64,000 nucleotides of DNA from Echinometra lucunter (GCA_029962745.1 CM057158.1:4576492-4640491), one strand, 5' to 3'. Positions 25,783-39,214 are shown, counted from the first letter of the stretch. Made by a program: numbers and translations. The notes: generated by a model not told the origin, from the letters alone.

Positions 25783-26037
25783 GAGTGAGATCATGTGGTA
25801 TCCCATTCATGATACCTGTGAATTTTAGTGTAAATATCTGAAAGGAATGCAATAGAATGGTTACACTGAGTGAGATCATGTGGTATCCCATTCATGATAC
25901 CTGTGAATTTTAGTGTAAATATCTGAAAGGAATGCAATAGAATGGTTACACTGAGTGAGATCATGTGGTATCCCATTCATGATGCCTGTGAATTTTAGTG
26001 TACATATCTGAAAGGAATGCAATAGAATGGTTACACT
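25783..26037. repeat. 85-bp tandem repeat, three copies
   Basis: Units begin at 25783, 25868 and 25953 (GAGTGAGATCATGTGGTATC...). The third differs by a couple of bases. Intergenic, upstream of the OSGIN-like gene. Confidence 0.9.
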
Positions 26038-27837
26038 CTGCCCTACGACAGGACCCCCGCACCCCAACTGCTCCCTGCACAACAATCACCAGTGCTTTGA
26101 TATGTATGTCGCGTCAATAGAACTCATTGGTTTCACATGTGTGCTGGCACAGTCGGTGATTGTGTTGGGATTTTACATTGCTGACCCGAGATAAAGAAAC
26201 ATTTTTTGCCTCTGATATGTTTAACATTAAAATTGAATACGAAAAAAAAAACAACTTCACAGCATCTTAATATCTTGTAGTTTGTTAGTGGCAAGTGTCA
26301 TGTACATGTATCTTGCTAGTGACCAGCTAAAAGCAAAGAAATCTGATGAATAGTTTCTAATGGCCTACCAAACTTGTACATTACCCTTAAAAAACCACCA
26401 CCAACAACAAAAGATTAAGGGTGCAGTGAAGTATGTTAATAAAAAACCACAAAGGTGCTTAATTACTCATAAAAGTGTGAAGTCAAGTTCTTGAAAATCC
26501 TTTCAAAAATCCTTTCAAAAGTCTGGTGTCTGTCCAGACAGTATTATGTAGAATCTTTTCATTTGGAACAAGATCTCTTCTTTTGAAAGAAACAAAATCA
26601 ATACTTGGAAAAAGAAGCAGATGCACCCATGTAGATGAATGAAAAAGAAGCTTATCTTACAAGTGAGTGAATCTCAGAAGCTCAGGATTAAGAGGATTAG
26701 TGATGGGGAAGGGCAGGGAGACTCAATAGAAAGTGAATTAATTGGTTGCTTTTTGCTAGTGATTATGTGGTTTTTGTTTTCATATGTCCTCTTGTACAAA
26801 AACTATTATAGGTGTACAAAGTCAATGAAATGCAAGTTTAATTCCCTGTAAATTAATTTCCATTTTCTGCTTAAATGAATGCACAGCCATTGTTCATTGT
26901 AAGCAGCTTAGCATCATTGTCACATCAATGACTGTAAGCAACCTACATGTAGCATCGTTAATACTTCTGTCACATCAATGAAGCTTGACTCCAGACAGAT
27001 GACAGACCACACAATTGGTCATTTTAGAGTCAATGTGGAATCAGTTTGGTGATGTAACTGAGGTGTTTTAAAATTGAAAGCAATGTACCCATATACACCA
27101 GTCACATTTACAATTTACAAACTGACACCAGACAAACACCACCAGGCGGACATCAGACAATTAATGATAAAAAAAATTATCTTGGAGTCCGTCTGGAGAA
27201 GAGACTGAGGTGTCGGAGTTTGATAAATGCTGAAAATGAGGGAAGCAGTCTAGCAGATCAGGAAAAGTTTGATGAGGATTTAATAAAGGATTACAAAAAT
27301 GTGAATGATCCAACCACCTCAATTGGCAATATCTCATTGATCATATGAAAATGCATAAATGCTGAATCAGAAAAAATTCTGAGATTCTGAACAGCAAAAA
27401 AAGTGGGATATTTCTTCACTTATGACTAGAAAGTGCAAGGGTTTGTAGAAATGGAAATACATGTACATGTATGAGGCATTCAAGTCATTTTACATTATGA
27501 TGGATTTTCAGAAATAAACAGAATCAATGCTGTGCACACCACAGGATATATGTTTTGAAAGTGGTTTCCCATACACAAAATGGTCTGATCTCTGCATTAA
27601 ACATGTCTTCCATCATGACTGACAATAAATCTAATGAATATTCAATAGGCTACTGGTACCACAGGAAGCTGGAAAGGATGTTGTAAGCATGACCGTGAGG
27701 GTTTCCCTCTGAATCTGAATTGGAATGGATACAGCTCAACTCTCATGGTGGGGTAACGAGATTGGGACTGGAGACTGCATATGAAATAATAAAATAAATG
27801 CAATACTATTCACATTTCTATTGCAGGAGAGCTTTAA

Positions 27838-28097
27838 AGTGATTACACAATTATGTATTTTACCTTACGTGCATTTTGCTAGAAGTGCGCGAACAAGGTA
27901 CCCACTTTGACGTCATTTTGATGTCAAAGTTGAAACTGGGTCACAGCTGAGGGGTCAAAAATATCCTGAAATCTTACCACATTTTGGGGTTTCCTTGGCA
28001 ACACAACTTTTAAAAAAACTTTAGGCGGATGATTTTCTGCTAATAAAATCATGCTCTTTTAAATGAACTAACATTGTTTCAGCATTGGGTACCCCCT
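27838..28097. mobile_element. TTAA-flanked MITE, copy 3 (internally deleted)
   Basis: Same ends and TTAA flanks (27834-27837, 28098-28101) as the copies at 7642 and 10653, but only 260 bp because the left half is deleted after AGTGATTACACAAT. Confidence 0.78.
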
Positions 28098-29038
28098 TTA
28101 AATACCTTGGGATCTTGAATCTTTACTATAGATGCAGGTGAAGAGCTCTACTCATAGATGCAGGTGATGAGTTCTACTAGGGGGTTTTGTGGATGGAACA
28201 AGTACAAGAAAATGGTGCGATGGGAATATCTGTGAAATTCCTTGTTTACAAAAGATATGGGTGATAGTAAGAAAAATCCAACAAAAGTGCTATGTAGAAC
28301 CATGTTGTTTATTACAGGTCCATAATCCTTACTGAGTAGCAACTTGATATACATAGAGATAAATTTGTCAAGGTCTATAAAAGGTATGGGAACCATGTCT
28401 TCTTTGTTCTTTGGTCAGCAATCATAGCATCTTCATTACCTTCTTTTTCTGTTATTTCATTTCCGGAAAAAAAAGCACGACAATTCAAAAGAAAAAACCA
28501 TAATATACTGCATCTTATAATAACAACAAAACAAGCCATTAACTGTTATTTACAACCTAACCTTGTACTTCAATGCTAACATTTCTTCTCAGTCTTCTGG
28601 TGAAAGTGAACGGAATGCTCCTAGCTGCAACCTAACTTAGATCTAATAACATTTAACACCTGACTTTTCTGTCTCAACACAGACCTAAAGAGGTCAGTTA
28701 ATGATAATTTAATTTCCCAGCTACTTGAACTTAATACTCCAACAACTACATGTTAGCCTAGTGAGATATGAAAAACATTGCTTTTTAGTTTTTACTTAAA
28801 TTTTTTTTTTTTAAAGTATTCTAGTCTTAGAGCTTGAACAAGCCACACGTGGCATTACTACACTTCGTGTGTAAAACATGCCATAGTCACACACCTCAAC
28901 ATGTCATTCAAACAACAGACAACAATCAAATGGCAACACCAACATATGTAAAGAAATACAATAAACTGAACTCGCTAATGTTGAAAAACACTGAAGTCCA
29001 AAATAAAATTCTATTGACATGGGGCATCATGATGACAA

Positions 29039-29330
29039 TGAGGGGGGATATATCCCCCCTCACTTTTTAAGGAGGAAAATACATTTTGATTTATCAGTTA
29101 GTAAAAATTTTGAATATCTCTCATAAACAACCATCATATTCTAGAATTTCTATTTGAAAATGCGATTAAAAACAAGAAAAGTGGCTATTTTTTGGCTCAC
29201 TCGCTTCGCTCGCTCGTCATATTTCAGAATATTTATTTGAAAAAGTGATTAAAAACGAAAAAGCGATTATTTTTTGTTCGCTCGCTTCGCTTGCACGCAA
29301 AATTGATATTAAAATGTGTGTAAGAGGAAA
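29039..29330. repeat. Dispersed repeat with GCGAGCGAAGCGAGCGAGCC, copy 2
   Basis: The inverse of the copy at 4665, with TCACTCGCTTCGCTCGCTCG in the middle. Fragments of the same motif recur at about 31325, 35707 and 43700. Confidence 0.75.
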
Positions 29331-30074
29331 AAAAAAACCGTCCAAAAATTTAATCATCCCCCCCCCACTCCTGAAAGTGGATTTACGCTGGCGACTAAAA
29401 CTCGCACTTCACGCTCGATTTTTCCATACACGCAGAAAAAAATTTGACTGCCCCTGCCCCCCCCCCAACATTTTCTTTTGCCCTCCATGTGCCCCCCCCC
29501 CCCCCCACTTTTACAATCCTGGTGCCGCCACTGGGTAACACGCTGTGTCACCACACTTTTTTGTGTACAAGCTTATGGGGTATAGGGCAACACGAAAATG
29601 TCACCAAGGCAGGACACACTTTTGTTTGCTGCCTAGAAACAAAAAAGATGCGCACCAATCAAATTTCTAAAAAGTTAGCGCAAAAATTGTTGCCATGAGA
29701 TTGCTTGCGCAAGTTTTGACAATATAAAGGAATAAAGGCGTAGACACATGTATGATCTGATGATTGGTTTGAACTGCGCAAATGACCAGATGACCAGCAC
29801 GCAAGACAAAAGTGTGCGATGTGAGCCAATGGCAATGCCAATGGTGTACGTACGCTATTTCTGATTGCTTATGGTAATTACAATAAGATAAAAGATAACA
29901 TAATTTTCAGAATACCGGCCCTGTGTCATGTGTGTGTTCCAAACCAGGCCGACCAGGATATCAGGACAAGGCTATTTTCTCAGCAGCCATCCCCGACATA
30001 CTCATGACATAGCCCCACATTGTCAGCGGCATGCAGTGCTACCAACGCATATCATGCAGCTGCACTCTAGATCC

Positions 30075-30214
30075 TGGGGAGCGTTTCATGAAGAGTACTT
30101 GTCGGTGAAAATCACCGACAAATGTTATAAGCTACTGAAAATCCTCGCATCTGATTGGCTGAAAGCAAATTAGTCGGTGAAAATCACCGACAAATCTCTT
30201 CATGAAACACTCCC
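30075..30214. mobile_element. Palindromic MITE (GTTTCATGAAGAG ends)
   Basis: Ends GGGGAGCGTTTCATGAAGAG and CTCTTCATGAAACACTCCC. Each arm also carries the hairpin GTCGGTGAAAATCACCGAC. Confidence 0.7.
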
Positions 30215-31383
30215 TTGCAGGCCGGAGTGTGTGTACTGTGTATTGTGTGTCACTCGGCAAGGTAGAGGAGGCATGCACCGCCTCCGAGAATGTGACTCTT
30301 TGTGACAATTCATAGTAAAATATGCTTGTGCTATATTCCTCCTACTGTTATTTATCTATTTTCTACTTACCTAAAGGTAAGGACTTTGTATGTACGAATG
30401 AATGAATGATGCAATGATCCGATCATGTTGGTAGCCAGTAGTCCCTTCCACTAAGCGCCATGTATGGTATCGGCAAGTCTGGGAACACAAATCGTTCATC
30501 ATCAGTTAGCATCTATAATCTTCGCAAGCAGCTAGGCATAGCGCATGTCAAAGGCGATTGCGTAACACCATAATTGGGCCTTCATTATAACGCATCGGAT
30601 ACGACAGTACTCTTGCATGGTTATGTTTTCGTACTTCGTACGTATGATGCAGAGGAGGTGAGAGGGGGACAGGGAGATGGGGGAACAGGAGGAGGAGGGT
30701 GGGGAGGGGATGTTTGCAAGTACATGACGATGAATAGAAAGAAAATGAGGGGAACAAAACAACAGCAACAACAACAACTCCCCCCCCCCCAAAAAAAAAA
30801 AAAAAAAAATTGTGAGGAGGAAACAGGTGAAAAGAAATCCCTTTCAGCAATACCACCCCTTCGTGCGACGGTCTTGTTAATTTGCATTTCTTTTCGGGCA
30901 AAGAAGATCCGCCCCAGCATGATCCTTGTTTCCCACTCCCCCCCCCCCCCGGAATTTCCCATAGTGTCTCCACCCACACTATACCAATGATGTTTTCCGC
31001 CCCATCATAAAATAAAGGAATTTTATTCAAAGAACTATATGAAATGTGGAACTAAAACAATTATACATTCTAATTGTTTTCTTTTCATTGACTACTTATG
31101 ATATTTTAATCATGTTTAATTTGATTGTTAAATGTTAGGTCTATCATAATTATGATTTTTTTTTTTAAACTCGCAGGGCCCCATGGGCACTGGTGTAGAC
31201 AGAGGGGCACAATGGGACCGTGGCCCCCTGTCCATCCCCTAAAAAAAGAAAAGAAGGGAAAAGAAAGGAGTGAAGAAGAAAGAAATGAAAGAAAAGGGGG
31301 AAAAACCCTGGAAGCAAGCTCTCTTGCTTCGCTCGCTCGCATTTATTATTTCCATTTTTTTTTTCTAGTTCGCTCGCTATACA

Positions 31384-31750
31384 CACTAAGAAGAAAAAAA
31401 AAGGTTCAATTTTGCACCTAAAATGCAACACTGGCAGCACCTTTTTGGGTGCAATCGTGCAACCTACATGAAAAAGGTGCAAAATTACACCCTCTTGTAC
31501 TTGTTTGCACCCGGAAATGCCAGCTTTGCACCTTTATTAAGGGTGCAGAAATTTTTGCATTCAAAAGGGTGCAAATTTGCACCTTCCCTAAAGGGTACAA
31601 CTTTGCACCCCCGGGTGCAAAATGTAGCTCACTGCATCCTTAAAGGTGCGAAATGCTTCTTATAGGGTGCAAAGTTGTACCTACATATGTATAAAGGAGC
31701 TCCCAGTGTTGCATTTGAAGGGTGCAAAATTGAACCCCTTTTTCCTAGTG
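31384..31750. mobile_element. CACTA-ended element packed with GGTGCAAA motifs
   Basis: Begins CACTAAGAAGAAAA and ends CCCTTTTTCCTAGTG, with inverted arms (GGTTCAATTTTGCACC and its complement; ATGCAACACTGG and CCAGTGTTGCAT). The interior repeats GGTGCAAA/TTTGCACC in both orientations. CACTA...TAGTG termini are those of the CACTA (CMC/EnSpm) group; no matching 3-bp duplication is seen. Confidence 0.55.
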
Positions 31751-32675
31751 CATGTGTATACGCCCGGGGTGTACGCTCGCTCATAAAATCTAGAAACAAT
31801 GTTTTCGGGCAGCAGGCACTGCTATTCCAGCATCGAGAGGCCCGAATATTGGGCAGCGAGGTGTCCGACTATCCTCGAATTCTGCATGAAGATGTAAAAC
31901 AAGCTATATGTGTATTTCGGTGACAAATCTCCTATTAAACTGTTCAAAGAAAATAGAGATTTTTTTTTGCTAGCTTTGCTCGTTCGTAGAAATAAAATGA
32001 TTTTGGACGGCAAGCCAGGTGCCCAAATAGTGTCATATTCGGCAGATAGTGATGGAATATAGCGTTAAGATATCCCAGAGGCTTAACTGCAAGAACAACG
32101 GTACTGTCCATGCATGTTAGAAGCGTAGTAATTCCTTAAACTTATACTCTTTTACATGCAAATATAACTTGCTTTTATAAAAAACAAAAACAAAAACAAA
32201 GATTTACAAGCATCATATTTAACGCAATTCTCAGCTTTGGGGGTTTCTGTAACGATACCCACATCCCTGGTACAATTCGACCAACAGATTGGCCCTTTGT
32301 TGCATTGGTTGCAACGGCCTCTGCTAACAATTCGGTATATTTTATTTGGAGCGTATATATTCCATAATTCACTGTACCACTTTTGGGGTGCTTTGAAACA
32401 AAATCGGAGGTATGCATCTCTACTAACTAAACGAAATAAACAAATAAAGAAGTGATGTGCAATATAAGCCATACACATAGAGATTCCCACTTAATTTTGT
32501 GGAACTTAAATTTTGTACATCCACATGTACGCTAATTCCTGAAATAAAATTAGGGTCCCAGTAACAGGGAGAAATGGGGAAGGGAGGGGCAGGGGAAAAG
32601 AAAAAGGTGTGGGGGGGGGGGAAGGAGGAAGAAAACGAATAGTATATATTTTTTCCCTTTCCTTCCTCCTCCCTC

Positions 32676-32809
<134 letters not shown>

Positions 32810-33328
32810 TTATGGACCCCTACGAAAAACAGCATATGCTGATAGGGTGTTCCGTCCCACAAGTGGTAAATAAATTGAATTGAATTGAATTTTCTTTCTT
32901 CTATTGGTATCTTTATTTTTCATATTTCATTTTGACTTCCTGCTTTCTTTCCTTTTGTTTCCGTTCTTATATACCCTCACCTCTCTCTTTCTCTTTTGAC
33001 TTGTCCTTTTTCTCCTATCTTCATGGTGATTTCCTCTTCTTTTTTGTCTTTCCTCTCATTGTCGGTAGCGCAAGCCGTCACTCGCTTGTGTTCCAACTTG
33101 AGCCAAGACTATGTGCACGGTCTTTGCCTGGTTATACAGTCATATTCATTTCTCTGACGTCATTAGGGAACTATCACTTAAGTGAATGGTTGGTCCTTGA
33201 TACAAGTTGCGTATTCTGGAAAAGAAGATGGCGCTATATCAGCGCGGTTATACTGTCAAGTTGAGTGATCCTTACTTGTCATTCCATTATTCATGCACAC
33301 TCTTCATGATATGACATTAAACATGATA

Positions 33329-33420
33329 GGCTGGAATTCACAAAAGAGGTTTAATTTAGTACCAGGTTTAAACCAGGTTTAAACCATGACTAAAATAAAC
33401 CACTGTTGTGAATTCCGGCC
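33329..33420. mobile_element. Short palindromic MITE
   Basis: GGCTGGAATTCACAA at the left and TTGTGAATTCCGGCC at the right, with AGGTTTAA/TTAAACC pairs inside; about 92 bp. Confidence 0.55.
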
Positions 33421-35869
33421 ATAGAGTTTTAATTTTGAAACGAAGGCTCGCATACTTCGGTTGTACAACACATGTTTAGGCTGTAGACTACTGCTTTTCA
33501 TGGAATTTCATACCCATCGACTCTGAAAACTCTCTTCGTTAGAAACTACCCTTCTTCGATATTTAATTTAACAAAGCACCAGTACATTTTGAGAAAATTT
33601 CATCAATGACTCGCTTTATCACTCATCATCACACAAGGATTCTCTTGTTTTTTTCTTTTTCTTTTTCGTATGAAATTATCAACCTTAAAATCTCAAAGAT
33701 TTATGACAGATTTTCCAAACTATCTTCCCTTATGACAACAGTGTCATATCAATGTCCTTATAAAAGCAAGAATTGAGTGTGCTTCATGGCATGCATTTTT
33801 TAGTTTCCAAATTTCGACATTTTCTTTTCACTTTCCTTCTCCTTTCTTTTCTCTTTTTTTTTTTTTTTTTTGCCAGCCGACTGGGGGGGGGGCACGTACC
33901 CCTGTGCCCCCCCCCGTAGTTACGCCACTGTAGAAAACCACAATGTCTAGTTCAAACCAAAATAATAAAGAAACATGTTATCCCCTTTTTAAATTTGAAA
34001 TTGCTTGCAATTTTGTATAGGGTAATAAGGGACTTGTTACAACTATGGTTAGCATACACAGTTCAATCACACACAATCCAAGATGGAATTCTACTAGAAA
34101 GTTTTTTAATTTCATATAATGAATAAGAACAGGTCAGGAAAATTTCAGTTTCAATTTATTTATTTTTCCACAAATCAATCAAAATACAAAACATACGTCA
34201 TGAAATCATAGAAATCGATTTGACACGGCTATAGAACAAATAATGCAAAAACAACATGATAATTTTTCCATTCATGTAGTGATGCATGGGCCTACGGTAA
34301 AACAAGGATTGTTGTGGATATAGGCTTGGTGAATTTATAATGTACAGACAGAAAACAAATGTTAGTATAAGAGAGGAAGAAGAAATTTTTTAAAAAGGGG
34401 AAAGGGAAGCCTTGGGAAGAGAGGAATGGAAAGAAGAAAAATGGCGAACATTATACAAGACAGAACGGGGATGATGAGCTAGTGCACCTGTGCAGAACAT
34501 TTCGGGGGTGTTTGTTTGTTTGTTGATTGTTGTTTTTTCTTCGTTTGATTGTCGTTTTAGTTTGATTTTTACACTCTTCGAACTAATTGTGAGGTCATTC
34601 TAACATTGTGTATGGAAGTTAAGACTACGAGTGATTTCAGTGGGAAGAAGACTTTATATTTGAAAACGAACAGTAATAACGACTGTCACTGCCTGAATCT
34701 TTTAACGATAGTGATGAAGGGACAGCGGTACAAAAGTGGTGTAGTGGTCCTTATACTTCAGAATAAAGCCCCCCCCCCCCCCATAATAAAAAACTTAACA
34801 AACTATCAAGCTCTATAGATAACAAGACATCAACGTTCATTATTTTTGGTTACTGGAATTCTTTTCCCGCGTGCAAAAAGTTAAGTGCATATAGCAGTGC
34901 ACTTAGCTTTTAGGTAAACAGTGCAGTATCTGGCCCATAGTTGCCAGAGTTGGCATAATTATGCTTTTTGGCATGATTTTGACCGCTTCAGCATCTGGCA
35001 TTATGCTTGGCATAATTTGACACAATTTAGCATAATTTTAACATAATTTGGGACTTTTTGGTGAAACATTTTTCCCCGACCCTACAAAATGTAAGACAAC
35101 TCGCCCTTGCAGAACCGAGGGTGCGTTCTCGGGGTTGTCTCTCGGGTGAGTTGTCCAAAATTTAAACTCCATAGTCGACGTCATAGGTCGCAGGCTCGCA
35201 GCATGGTGCTTTCACCTTTGCGACTTCGTGACCCAGGGGCGTCGCTAGATTAAAAATGCTTGTCGGCAAATTCGCGGTCGCTGTCGGCAAAGAGAGAGAG
35301 AGAGAGAGAGGGAGAAAGGAGAGGAAAGAGGAGTAAGGTGCCCAAATAGAGTCATATTCGGCTTATTTGCTTGTGCATTTTGACGACGAAATAACACTAG
35401 TAAAATTTTTCTTCGCTCTCTGCGCTCCCTCGTATTACATTTAGATGCAGGATGTTTTCGGAAAGCAAACACATTTGGCAAGTGAGATAAACAAAATATA
35501 GTAATTTAGATATCTTGGGGCCCATCATGTATTTTGATGACAAATTATTTTCCTCGCTCGTATAATATTTAGATACAGGATGGACTTTGAAAGCAAGGTA
35601 GCAGAGGTGACCAAACATATCAAAATAGGTATCTTAAAGGCCCATCGTGAATTTTGATGAAGAACTTTTACTTCTACCATGAAAAGGAGAATACATGTAT
35701 TTTTTCCTCGCTCGCTACGCTCGCTCGTACAATATTCAGATACAATACGAGCGAGCGTATTGTATCTGTGACGGCGCCGAAATTACCCAAAAGTAATGTA
35801 AATAACTACATAAATCGGAATAATGATCGATATAGTTATGATAGTAATCGTCATTTCAGTCACATTAAC

Positions 35870-36005
35870 GACGACGAAGATGATGATGATGATGATGATA
35901 ACTATTATTATCATCATAAGCATAATAATAATACATTACTAATTATTATTATTATTATTGTTGTTGTTGTTATTGTTGTTATAAAGATAATAATTATTAT
36001 CATTA
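35870..36005. repeat. GAT/AAT/TTG microsatellite before the gap
   Basis: Mixed trinucleotide runs ending about 57 bp before the N block; a likely cause of the assembly break. Confidence 0.85.
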
Positions 36006-36062
36006 TTGCTGTTCCTATCATTTCTAAACATGTTAATTCAGTTTAATTGTAAGCAAACATCC

Positions 36063-36562
36063 NNNNNNNNNNNNNNNNNNNNNNNNNNNNNNNNNNNNNN
36101 NNNNNNNNNNNNNNNNNNNNNNNNNNNNNNNNNNNNNNNNNNNNNNNNNNNNNNNNNNNNNNNNNNNNNNNNNNNNNNNNNNNNNNNNNNNNNNNNNNNN
36201 NNNNNNNNNNNNNNNNNNNNNNNNNNNNNNNNNNNNNNNNNNNNNNNNNNNNNNNNNNNNNNNNNNNNNNNNNNNNNNNNNNNNNNNNNNNNNNNNNNNN
36301 NNNNNNNNNNNNNNNNNNNNNNNNNNNNNNNNNNNNNNNNNNNNNNNNNNNNNNNNNNNNNNNNNNNNNNNNNNNNNNNNNNNNNNNNNNNNNNNNNNNN
36401 NNNNNNNNNNNNNNNNNNNNNNNNNNNNNNNNNNNNNNNNNNNNNNNNNNNNNNNNNNNNNNNNNNNNNNNNNNNNNNNNNNNNNNNNNNNNNNNNNNNN
36501 NNNNNNNNNNNNNNNNNNNNNNNNNNNNNNNNNNNNNNNNNNNNNNNNNNNNNNNNNNNNNN
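36063..36562. other. Assembly gap of 500 N
   Basis: Exactly 500 Ns, the conventional size for a gap of unknown length. It is followed at once by a (CA)n run (36579-36618). Missing 5' exons of the astacin gene could lie here. Confidence 1.
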
Positions 36563-36574
36563 CATGGGGACACG

Positions 36575-36611
<37 letters not shown>

Positions 36612-36886
36612 ACACACACGCAAAAATAAATCTGTGCAATAAATATCTTGATTACAGATTAATGATCACAACTGACCTGTGCATAATAATGATTAGGTTT
36701 ATGGTAGGGAGGAGACGACAATCCCCCTATTTTTGTTACAAAATTTAGCAAAATATCTTATTCAGAAATAAAAGAGTATTGCTAATGAACTTCTGCTCCA
36801 GTCAAAGAAGTTCATTCAAGATCTTTACTCTTCCATTTTTCAACGTTGATGCTCACCTTTTTCCCAATTTCTTGTCTTCCACGAAG

Positions 36887-37022
36887 AACCCGACACAGCT
36901 CTGATCCAAGAGGTCATGGAATATTTGAGTGACAGATCTTGCATCCAGTTTCTTCCATGGAGCGCTGATGTCGCAACCGAGCTTGGCCATGAAAGTCGGC
37001 TTTCTTTTTTCAAGGGCCAGGG
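36887..37022 (+). CDS. Astacin exon 1 seen: N-terminal part of catalytic domain
   Basis: After a pyrimidine tract and AG, codes for ...LIQEVMEYLSDRSCIQFLPW and ends SRLSFFKGQG. SCIQFLPW corresponds to the TC.RF.P segment of astacins with its first conserved Cys. Ends two bases into the Gly before GCYSYVG; donor GTAAGA. The acceptor could instead be 12 bases downstream. Confidence 0.8.
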
Positions 37023-37421
37023 GTAAGATATCCCCTCCTATATTCTGCCCGTTGGGTATAATTTATAACATCAAGTGGCAATGTGCTGTTATTATTACAT
37101 TATTGTGCATGCCGGTGCAAGAGAGCTTTTGCGAACAGTCTGCGCATGCGCCAGTATATAATTCTACACAAGTTGCATCTTGCTCTCTCTCTCTCTCTCT
37201 CTCTCTCTTTAATCTCTTTTTACACTATGTCACTTCCCAAATTCAAATCCTTTTGTTTTGCTTACATGTATTTTAGCTTGACCTACGACATGATCTAAAA
37301 GATATTTTTATTTTGCGTTTCTCCAGTTGTGTCATTTTTTCTTCTTTCCCATTAAATGCGAATTTCCCCTCTTCCTTCCACCCATCACCATCAGTTTTCT
37401 TCTCCTTATGTTTAATTTTAG

Positions 37422-37490
37422 GTGCTATTCATACGTTGGGCAACTTAATGGACAGATTATGACATATCCATTGGAGATGGTTGTGCTTCT
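37422..37490 (+). CDS. Astacin exon 2: GCYSYVG segment, frame broken
   Basis: Starts GCYSYVGQLNGQ in frame; the expected ISIGDGCAS is present only in the next frame. The exon is 69 bases where 70 would keep phase with both neighbours, so one base is missing around 37460-37470. Acceptor TTTTAG and donor GTAAGT are intact. Confidence 0.8.
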
Positions 37491-38301
37491 GTAAGTACAT
37501 ATTCTAGTACGTCAATTTTTGCGTTTACGGATAAAAGGCCGGGCACCGTCTTACTAACAGTTGCATTTGACATTCATATCGATCGTAACTTGGTATCATT
37601 TTCAACTCTGTCACAGAAATAGGAGTTTGTACGTTTGCGACTGAATGGAGGACTTACAGCCTATCCGGATCAATCAGTCACAATCTAAATCATATTAGGA
37701 TCTGATTTTAAAAGGGGGCAAGGATAATAATTATGTTCAATATTGAGGGAACGCGGAAGCAAGAAAACGAAGCGACCGAGCAGGAGCTATTTGATTTTTA
37801 GAAATTCGAAATTTTCAATCAAAAAGTAAGAAGAAATAAGGGGGTTTGAAAATTTGGGGGGGGGGGGGGAACTGCCCCCCCCCCATGTGCGTACGGCCAT
37901 GTATAAGACAGGAAAAGACTCACATCAGCGGCGTATTGAGGGTATACAGCAGCACATGATGATCAAAAGATATTCAGTTTTGCCCTCTAAAGTTATTTTT
38001 TCCAGTACAGAATAAGAAGGAGAAAAAAAGAAAGAAAAAAAAAAACACACACATCCGAAAAAATCAATTTAAGACTGAAAATGGTTCTCAAATTTACAAT
38101 TTTGCCGACTGAAATGTTGAGTGAGGGTACTTCATGTATGATTTGCACTTTTTTTTTTATAGATAAGACTAGATGACGGTGTACAGATAATTGTGTCAAA
38201 GAGGTTGATACTACTATAATTAAAATGATGATTATGTGGACAGTATTCCGGCCTTCTCAAGAATAATTGTAATCATTAATATTTCTTATCTTAACTTACA
38301 G

Positions 38302-38505
38302 TTCGGCGTCGTCTTTCACGAGATCGGCCACGCCCTCTCACTCTTTCATGAGCAATCCCGACCTGATCGCGATGATCACGTGACAATTCTTTGGGATAAC
38401 ATCGTAGACAATGACGGAACGCGAAGCAATTTCGAAATCGAGAATGTGATCGATACCTTCGAAATACCATATGATACGACGTCGATCATGCATTACTCCA
38501 GCACT
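38302..38505 (+). CDS. Astacin exon 3: zinc site and Met-turn
   Basis: 68 clean codons. Contains the zinc-binding stretch HEIGHALSLFHE, followed by QSRPDRDD, and the Met-turn SIMHYS. Three His ligands and the catalytic Glu are present. The usual metzincin Gly (third residue after the second His) is Ser. Phase 0 at both ends. Confidence 0.95.
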
Positions 38506-38937
38506 GTAAGTCCTTTTCTTTTCTTTTTATTTCCCTAGCCATATCTCTGTTTCTAATTCACCTTTTCTTCCCACCTTGTACAAGACTTGTACAATAATTA
38601 TATTTTCATTAATTTCTATTTTTTTCTGTTTCTTAAGATCATCTAATGTATTCCTTTTCCCTAAGCATAACAATTAATGTACCAGCGGCATCACTGGCGG
38701 AAAGAGGCAGGAGGGGGGGGGGGGGGGCTGCAGCCACCGGGAAAGTTGCATTGGACAATACACACTCATAGAGTGCTAGTAACTGTGCCCCATTTAATGT
38801 TCTAAATTGATATCATCCTCTGCTCGTAGAGGCTTTATTTGCATTATTATATTTCGAATTCCATTCGAGAGTCGTATTACGCAATCCTTTGAAGATTAAC
38901 CATGCTTCTCATTTTAACTCGATATCATCCACCGTAG

Positions 38938-39214
38938 GCCTTTTCTGCTGACAATTCGTTTGAACCCAATCCAACCATCATTACGAATGACCCACTGGAG
39001 ATGCCCTACTTGGGAAATCGCGATGCTCCATCATTCGCAGATCTCAAACTGCTCAATCTTGTATACGGGTGTCCAGCTAAGGCTGCACAAGCTTGTAACC
39101 TTAATTCGGATGTCTGCATGAACGATGGTTACCTTTCGAAGGACTGCACATGCGTATGTCCACCTCAATATACGGGGGATCAATGTCAGTTGGACAATCC
39201 CAACTATGTTCCAC
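38938..39214 (+). CDS. Astacin exon 4: end of catalytic domain and EGF-like domain
   Basis: Begins AFSADNS, directly continuing the Met-turn; LLNLVYGC closes the catalytic domain. It is followed by a Cys-rich EGF-like module (CNLNSDVCMNDG, then CTCVCPPQYTGDQC). One open frame of 277 bases, donor GTAAGT in phase 1. Confidence 0.92.

Noticed and set aside
30548..31030. 160-residue and overlapping open frames on both strands
   Set aside because: Driven by G/C and A runs; three overlapping frames of similar length and no recognisable motif.
36006..36639. Long open frames across 36.0-36.6 kb
   Set aside because: They consist of Ns.
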